A stretch of DNA of 64,000 nucleotides from Heterocephalus glaber (taxonomy: Eukaryota; Chordata; Mammalia; Rodentia; Bathyergidae): assembly GCF_000247695.1 (NCBI RefSeq), contig NW_004624778.1, positions 9,494,174 through 9,558,173 of the forward strand, given 5' to 3'. Below are positions 58,516 to 64,000 of the stretch, one piece after another. Below the pieces are notes generated by a model that was not told where the DNA came from, made no database searches, and saw only the letters and a program-made list of their open reading frames with translations. Made by a program: the position numbers and the translations under genes. Each line of letters opens with the position of its first letter. The first letter of the stretch is position 1.

Positions 58516-58843
58516 CTTATTAAAAGAAAACAGTAATAATTAAAATCAGGACTTAGAGACAACCCCATATTGCCAGAATACATTTTTAAACTGTTTGTAA
58601 ATGGGGTTTTTTTCCCAAGAGGAAGTATTTTACACTAGTGAAATAAAAATCATGGAAAATTAAATCAAATGGACTCAAACTGATATGCCAAAAACACACT
58701 TAGCAACCCTCTGTAAAGATCAATAATTTTAAATATGTAAATTGATATGCTTCATTTTAGCTAAACTACAAATTAGACACAAATTTTATTAAAGCCAAGG
58801 GAAGGTCACTCATTTAAAAAAAAAAAAAAAAAAAGCACCAAGG

Positions 58844-58933
58844 GCCAAGGATTTAGCTCAGTGGTTCCACTGCCTGTCTCGAAAGCGGAAGGTCCCAAGT
58901 TTGATCCCTGGTACCCAGAAAAAAAAAAAAAGC
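58844..58933 (+). repeat. ID-type SINE
   Basis: GGGCCAAGGATTTAGCTCAG to AAGTTTGATCCCTGGTACC and a long A tail; it sits in an A-rich site (AAAAAGCAC on both sides). Confidence 0.92.
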
Positions 58934-59059
58934 ACTTTAGTTACTTCTTTATGACAGTTAAAAAGCTATTTCTATTTAGCTCAAAGCAATCTGTAGGAAG
59001 GGGTATAGAATATAAGAAGTAGATGGGGATACATATGAAATATGATCCATCAAAAGTGG

Positions 59060-59963
59060 GTGACTTCTGGTTCACACCTAAGCTGACATTTATTCTTTTA
59101 AAACTTTTAACTTAATCTCCCTAATGAGTGTATAATACGATCTTGTTACTATACTGATTAGTATTTTTCTGATTCTAGTGTTGCACACCTTTCCTTGTGC
59201 TGTACTGGCTATTTATCATCTTCTTTTGTCTACTTCTTAATTGGGTTGTCTATTAATGAGCTGTAAGAGTTCTTTATATATTCTGGTCATAGGTTATATA
59301 TATTGTAAATATGTTCTGTTTAAGGACTACTTTTCAATTTCTTAATGATATCTTTTAAAGTTCTAAATTCTGATGGAATTTCATTTATCAATTTTTTTCT
59401 TTTATACATATTTTTTGTATCCTAGAAAATTCTTGCCTACCCTAAATTCATGAACATTTTCTAATAATTTCTTCTTAAAGTTTTATATTTTAGTCTTTCA
59501 TATTTAGGTTCATAGATCCTTTCAAGATATTTTTATGTATGGAAATAAAGGGTTGAGGTTAATTTTTTACATACGGATACCAGGTGTTCTAGTACCATTT
59601 GTTGAAAACACTATCTTTTACTCTATTCTTGAGTTGAGTTTAGGTTCTATAAAATGTTAATGTTAAATAATCTTTAAAAAAATCAGTGGACCATATATGT
59701 TTGGTTCTATTTCTAGATTCTGTTTTATTTCATTGATCTATATGTCTTTCTTTATACCAACATTGCCTTGATTTCTGTAGCTTTAGAGGAAGTCTTAAAA
59801 GTAGGTAATAAATGTCTTCCAACACTGTTATTTTTTTTTCTTTTTACTTTTCTAGGTCCTTCGTACTCCTACATAACGTTTAAATTTCAATATCCAATTC
59901 TTCATTTATAGCAAGTATACATAAACATGAATTTTTATATATACCTTGTGTTTTCTAATCCTG
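59060..59963 (-). repeat. L1 ORF2 fragment, reverse orientation, cut by the gap
   Basis: Plus strand reads antisense L1: AATTGGGTTGTCTATTAATG, TTCTTGCCTACCCTAAATTC, TACCATTTGTTGAAAACACT and TTTCATTGATCTATATGTC. The right end is lost in the N run. Confidence 0.8.
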
Positions 59964-60951
59964 NNNNNNNNNNNNNNNNNNNNNNNNNNNNNNNNNNNNN
60001 NNNNNNNNNNNNNNNNNNNNNNNNNNNNNNNNNNNNNNNNNNNNNNNNNNNNNNNNNNNNNNNNNNNNNNNNNNNNNNNNNNNNNNNNNNNNNNNNNNNN
60101 NNNNNNNNNNNNNNNNNNNNNNNNNNNNNNNNNNNNNNNNNNNNNNNNNNNNNNNNNNNNNNNNNNNNNNNNNNNNNNNNNNNNNNNNNNNNNNNNNNNN
60201 NNNNNNNNNNNNNNNNNNNNNNNNNNNNNNNNNNNNNNNNNNNNNNNNNNNNNNNNNNNNNNNNNNNNNNNNNNNNNNNNNNNNNNNNNNNNNNNNNNNN
60301 NNNNNNNNNNNNNNNNNNNNNNNNNNNNNNNNNNNNNNNNNNNNNNNNNNNNNNNNNNNNNNNNNNNNNNNNNNNNNNNNNNNNNNNNNNNNNNNNNNNN
60401 NNNNNNNNNNNNNNNNNNNNNNNNNNNNNNNNNNNNNNNNNNNNNNNNNNNNNNNNNNNNNNNNNNNNNNNNNNNNNNNNNNNNNNNNNNNNNNNNNNNN
60501 NNNNNNNNNNNNNNNNNNNNNNNNNNNNNNNNNNNNNNNNNNNNNNNNNNNNNNNNNNNNNNNNNNNNNNNNNNNNNNNNNNNNNNNNNNNNNNNNNNNN
60601 NNNNNNNNNNNNNNNNNNNNNNNNNNNNNNNNNNNNNNNNNNNNNNNNNNNNNNNNNNNNNNNNNNNNNNNNNNNNNNNNNNNNNNNNNNNNNNNNNNNN
60701 NNNNNNNNNNNNNNNNNNNNNNNNNNNNNNNNNNNNNNNNNNNNNNNNNNNNNNNNNNNNNNNNNNNNNNNNNNNNNNNNNNNNNNNNNNNNNNNNNNNN
60801 NNNNNNNNNNNNNNNNNNNNNNNNNNNNNNNNNNNNNNNNNNNNNNNNNNNNNNNNNNNNNNNNNNNNNNNNNNNNNNNNNNNNNNNNNNNNNNNNNNNN
60901 NNNNNNNNNNNNNNNNNNNNNNNNNNNNNNNNNNNNNNNNNNNNNNNNNNN
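59964..60951. other. Assembly gap (988 N)
   Basis: Unsequenced bases; 988 is the number written and may not be the true size. L1-like sequence lies on both sides, so a collapsed or unspanned L1 is the likely cause. Reading frames drawn across it are meaningless. Confidence 0.99.
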
Positions 60952-61175
60952 AAAGGAAAGAAGGGAAAAGAAAAAATATGAGAAAAGGAAAAAAAAAATG
61001 GAAACAAAATCTTTGTAAACAGGGAAGGGTAGAAGGGGTGAAGGGAGGGCAGGGGAATGGGGAAAAAAATAAGAACCAAGATATGTCATGTAAAGGTACA
61101 AGATCCCAATGATGAATGTAACTGTATTTTACACCTAAAATGTACTGATAAATTTAATGGAAAAAAAATTTTTTT
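60952..61175 (+). repeat. L1 3'-end fragment with polypurine tract
   Basis: GGAAAGAAGGGAAAAG tract, CAAAATCTTTGTAAACAGGG, CCAAGATATGTCATGTAAAG and ACACCTAAAATGTACTGATA. Its left end is in the gap. Confidence 0.8.
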
Positions 61176-61284
61176 AAATAAAAAGAGTGGGTGACTTAAA
61201 ACTGGATTATGGGTATAAAACGATTTATTATATTATTCTATTTTTATGTACATTTGAAACACTCCATACCTTACTTTTTTGTTA

Positions 61285-61515
61285 GTATGTGTTTACAATA
61301 CATGAAATTTACATTCATTTTGAGGGACTGGTACTTATATATAACATATCTTAATCATTTTTGATCCGCTTTTTCTCCTCTCCCTACCCCTAAACCTTTC
61401 TTTGAACGCCTCATCCTACTATAAAAAGTCTGCTTTTTATTTTACTCTTTATTAATGTGTTTCTCATATGAGAGAAATCAAGAGATAGTTAGCTTTCTGT
61501 GTCTGATTTAAGAAA
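61285..61515 (-). repeat. L1 3'-end fragment, reverse orientation
   Basis: ACATGAAATTTACATTCATT, CTCCCTACCCCTAAACCTTT and GTTTCTCATATGAGAGAAAT follow the reversed L1 3' UTR. Confidence 0.6.
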
Positions 61516-61724
61516 TTTTTTAAATCCTCTTTACAAAAGATCGACAGCAACTATTTTTTAAATAACCTATCTATGGATGCAAAATAAGATAAATCTGGGT
61601 TCATTTAATAAAGTTTCCTTTAAGGGAAACTGATCAGAAGAACAATTCATTTATAATGCCATGAACAGTGCTGTTCAATGGAAATATAATTGTCACATAT
61701 GAAATTGTAATTTTTCTAGTAACC

Positions 61725-61948
61725 CCCCCCCCCTTTATTTTGCAGCACTGAGAATTTAACACAGAGGCTAGTGCATGCTAGGCAAGTGCTCTATCACTGA
61801 GGCATATCCCCAGCCCTTTTAAAAAATGCTTTGTTTTGAGATAGGGGATTTCGCTAAATTGTCTGGGCTGGTCTCAATCTTGAAATCCTCCTTTCTCAAG
61901 TAGCTAGAAACCTGAGTAGCTAGAATTATAGGCATGGGCTGCCATGAT
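61725..61948 (-). repeat. ID plus B1 composite SINE, reverse orientation
   Basis: C-rich start, TTTTGCAGCACTGAGAATTT to ATCACTGAGGCATATCCCCAGCC (ID). It is followed at once by TTTTGAGATAGGGGATTTCG, TGTCTGGGCTGGTCTCAATC and GAATTATAGGCATGGGCTGC (B1), the reverse of the dID order. Confidence 0.85.
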
Positions 61949-61954
61949 GTAATA

Positions 61955-62245
61955 GCCACATTTTTTTAAAGCCAAAAGAAACAAGAAAAGGTCCAAAAGG
62001 GAAAGGGAAGCAGGCAGGGGGGTGGGGGAAAGAAAAAGAAGGGAAAGAAAAAAAATATGCTAAAAGAAGGAAAAACTGCAAAGTTTTTGTAAATAGGGAG
62101 GGGTGGAGAGGTGGAAGGGAGGGAAGGAGAATAGGGAGAAAACAAGAACCAAGATATATCATGTACAAGTACAAATTCCCAATGACAAATGTGATCATAA
62201 TGTATACCTAAAATGTACCAATAAACTTAATAGGGAAAAAAAAGC
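61955..62245 (+). repeat. L1 3'-end fragment with polypurine tract
   Basis: GGTCCAAAAGGGAAAGGGAA, AAAGTTTTTGTAAATAGGGA, CCAAGATATATCATGTACAA and CTAAAATGTACCAATAAACT. Very similar to 60952-61175. AAAGCCAAAAGAAACAAG flanks it on both sides (61970 and 62241), so it behaves as a separate insertion. Confidence 0.88.
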
Positions 62246-63047
62246 CAAAAGAAACAAGTAGAATTAATTTTAGTATGTTGTATTTAATATGATATTCAAA
62301 TATTTTCATTTCAACATAAAATTGCTTAAAATGATTAAGATATATAAAATTATTTTGTTCATACTATGTCTTAGAAACTCATCAAGTTTCTTAGAGCACA
62401 TTTCAATTTGAAAAGGTCATATTTAAGTCATAAAAAAAATCTGAATGATCCCATAATTGTTAAACAAAATTCAGTCTGTTGCCAAGACTTCTCACAAAGA
62501 AAACTCCTGACCTAGATGATTTCACTGGTATATTCTATCATTCAGAGAATTAAGAGCAATCTTGCAAAAATTATTTCAAGACAAGAAAGGGAATGCTTCT
62601 CAATTCATATCAGGGTAACATAACTCTAGACCCAAAACATAATAATAAAAAAAATTATAGATCAATTACCTTCCTGAATATATGCAAAATTACTATCAAT
62701 TTGAACCCAGCAATATCTAAAAAGGATTACACATGATCAAGTAATTTTTTTACTCCATGAAACAGTGATGATTTGACATTTGAAAAACTAAAACTTCAAA
62801 TTTGACAGACAACCAGTCAATGTAGTTCATGACATTAATAAAGGAGAAAAATTCTAAGATCATCTCAATGCATGCAGAAAAAGTCCTTAAATACTCATTA
62901 ATTTAAAAATAGCCTGGGAAGAGTACTGAGCCCTTTATGTTCCTTAGAATTAGTCTGAGTGTGGCTATTACCTACTTAAGGAATAAATAACTAAAATAAA
63001 ATAAAACTAGTATAAAAATTTTAAAAATAAAAAATAAAAATACCAAT

Positions 63048-63210
63048 AAGCCAGGTGTGGTGGTGCATGCCTGTAATCCCAGAACTTCGGAGGCCGAGGC
63101 AGGAGGATCACCATGAGTACAAAGCCAGCCTGGACTACATAGTGCGTTTAAGACCCACCTGAACTACACAGTGAGACCCTGTCTCAAAAGAATAAGTTTT
63201 TTAAAATAGT
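63048..63210 (+). repeat. B1 SINE with internal duplication
   Basis: AGCCAGGTGTGGTGGTGCAT, GAGGCCGAGGCAGGAGGATC, then CCTGGACTACATAGTGCG and, again, CACCTGAACTACACAGTGAG before GACCCTGTCTC. The 3' third is present twice. Confidence 0.92.
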
Positions 63211-63299
63211 AAGAATCTCAGCAAACTAGAAACAATTCCTCAGCCTAATTAGATCATCAAGGGAAAACCTACTGCTAACAGCCTTAATGGTGAACTCTT

Positions 63300-63380
63300 T
63301 TATGGTGGTGATGAAGACGGAACCCAGGCCTTGTGCATGCTAGGCAAGTGCTCCGCCCTTGAGCTACAACCTCAACCTCA
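63300..63380 (-). repeat. ID-like SINE, reverse, degraded
   Basis: GGAACCCAGGCCTTGTGCAT to GCTCCGCCCTTGAGCTACAA. AATGGTGAACT is repeated before (63286) and after (63380). Confidence 0.8.
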
Positions 63381-63441
63381 ATGGTGAACTTTTGAACTCT
63401 TTCTCCTATTACAGACAATGAAGCAAGAACATTCACCCTTG

Positions 63442-63520
63442 GGCCCAGGATTTAGTTCAGTGGTTCTGCAGCCTGCCTTGCAAGCACAAGGTCCTGAGTT
63501 CGATCCCCAGTACCAAAAAG
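63442..63520 (+). repeat. ID-type SINE with 13-bp target-site duplication
   Basis: GGGCCCAGGATTTAGTTCAG to GAGTTCGATCCCCAGTACC. AACATTCACCCTT is exact at about 63429-63441 and 63521-63533. Confidence 0.95.
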
Positions 63521-64000
63521 AACATTCACCCTTACAACTCTTTCTATTCAATACTGTAATGAAGGCTCTAGCCAAAATATAAAGCAAGAAAAAGAAATGA
63601 ACGGCACAATGATTATAAAGAAAGTCTAATTAAGAATTCTAGTAAGAATTTTTTCAATAAAATTTATATATTTTTAAATATATTAATATTTTCACTGAAA
63701 GTCAAAGAAATCACTAATTTTACTTGAGATTGTAGGAAAAGATACCTGGATTTCACTAAGGTAGAATGTGTGTGTCCTCAGAAGTATACCAATCTTTAAA
63801 ACCATAGAGTAAGCCAAAGGAAAATATGACATCATCTTGCAAGAAAGTTGTCAGCAAACACACCACTAAGTTTTATCCTCTAGGATCTCCCATAGAAGTT
63901 GGTCCTAGTTAACAGCTACCTAACCAAGAGCAGTCTTCACACAGGATGTGCTGTCATGCCAGGCCTCTCCAACGTTATCTTCAGGCCTACTCTAGTAAGT

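Larger units (their letters stand above)
62470..63740 (+). repeat. L1 ORF2 fragment, sense, interrupted by three SINEs
   Basis: CTCCTGACCTAGATGATTTC, CTAGACCCAAAACATAATAA, AAAAGGATTACACATGATCA, then after SINEs AATTAGATCATCAAGGGAAA and ATGAAGGCTCTAGCCAAAAT keep the order of L1 ORF2. Many stops; it encodes nothing. Confidence 0.82.

Noticed and set aside
59927..61112. Four open frames of 360-390 codons across 59927-61112
   Set aside because: They consist almost wholly of X from the N gap and carry no information.
1..64000. A previously undescribed system such as a defence island, secretion locus or biosynthetic cluster
   Set aside because: The window is a mammalian gene body; all coding exons belong to EPG5 and the rest is intron and repeats.

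Overview
The window is nuclear DNA of a placental mammal, most likely a non-murid rodent. It carries many tRNA-derived ID-type SINEs (signature GGGATTTAGCTCAGTGGTT, ending GGTACC plus an A tail), 7SL-derived B1 elements, and composite B1 plus ID (dID-type) dimers. It also holds older mammalian layers: MIR, L2, L1, a Tigger relic and a MER5-like hAT relic. I cannot fix the species from the sequence. There are no bacterial or viral genes, no CRISPR array, and no tRNA or rRNA gene that looks functional.

One protein-coding gene runs through the whole window on the minus strand: EPG5 (ectopic P-granules autophagy protein 5 homolog), the RAB7-dependent tether for autophagosome-lysosome fusion. I could place 31 consecutive exons, from 58515 down to the stop codon at 970-972. 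Every intron has GT..AG ends and every exon junction keeps the reading frame. The exons add up to 5187 nt, or 1728 amino acids plus stop, which is about the C-terminal two thirds of a protein normally near 2580 residues. The N-terminal exons and the promoter lie beyond the right edge, or just possibly in the assembly gap at 59964-60951. Bases 1-969 are read as 3' UTR that continues off the left edge.

Layout: 1-969 3' UTR; 970-25710 seventeen exons (w31-w15) in mostly short introns; 25711-36784 the largest intron (11 kb), which holds a broken PRDX1 retrocopy, a 196-bp TA-flanked inverted-repeat transposon, a MIR, a long L1 fragment and several SINEs; 36785-58515 fourteen exons (w14-w1) with SINE-rich introns, a Tigger relic, a U6 snRNA-like relic and L2/MIR pieces; 58516-64000 intron with two opposed L1 fragments around the N gap. 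Within the window I number exons w1 (most 5') to w31 (terminal).

I see no new biological system. The points most worth a second look are a (TG)19 tract ending 10 nt before the acceptor AG of exon w27, two related TA-flanked inverted-repeat transposons (one a nearly full palindrome split by a B1 with a target-site duplication), the PRDX1 retrocopy, a recurring two-unit L1 3'-end repeat, and several SINEs with near-perfect target-site duplications that suggest recent activity.
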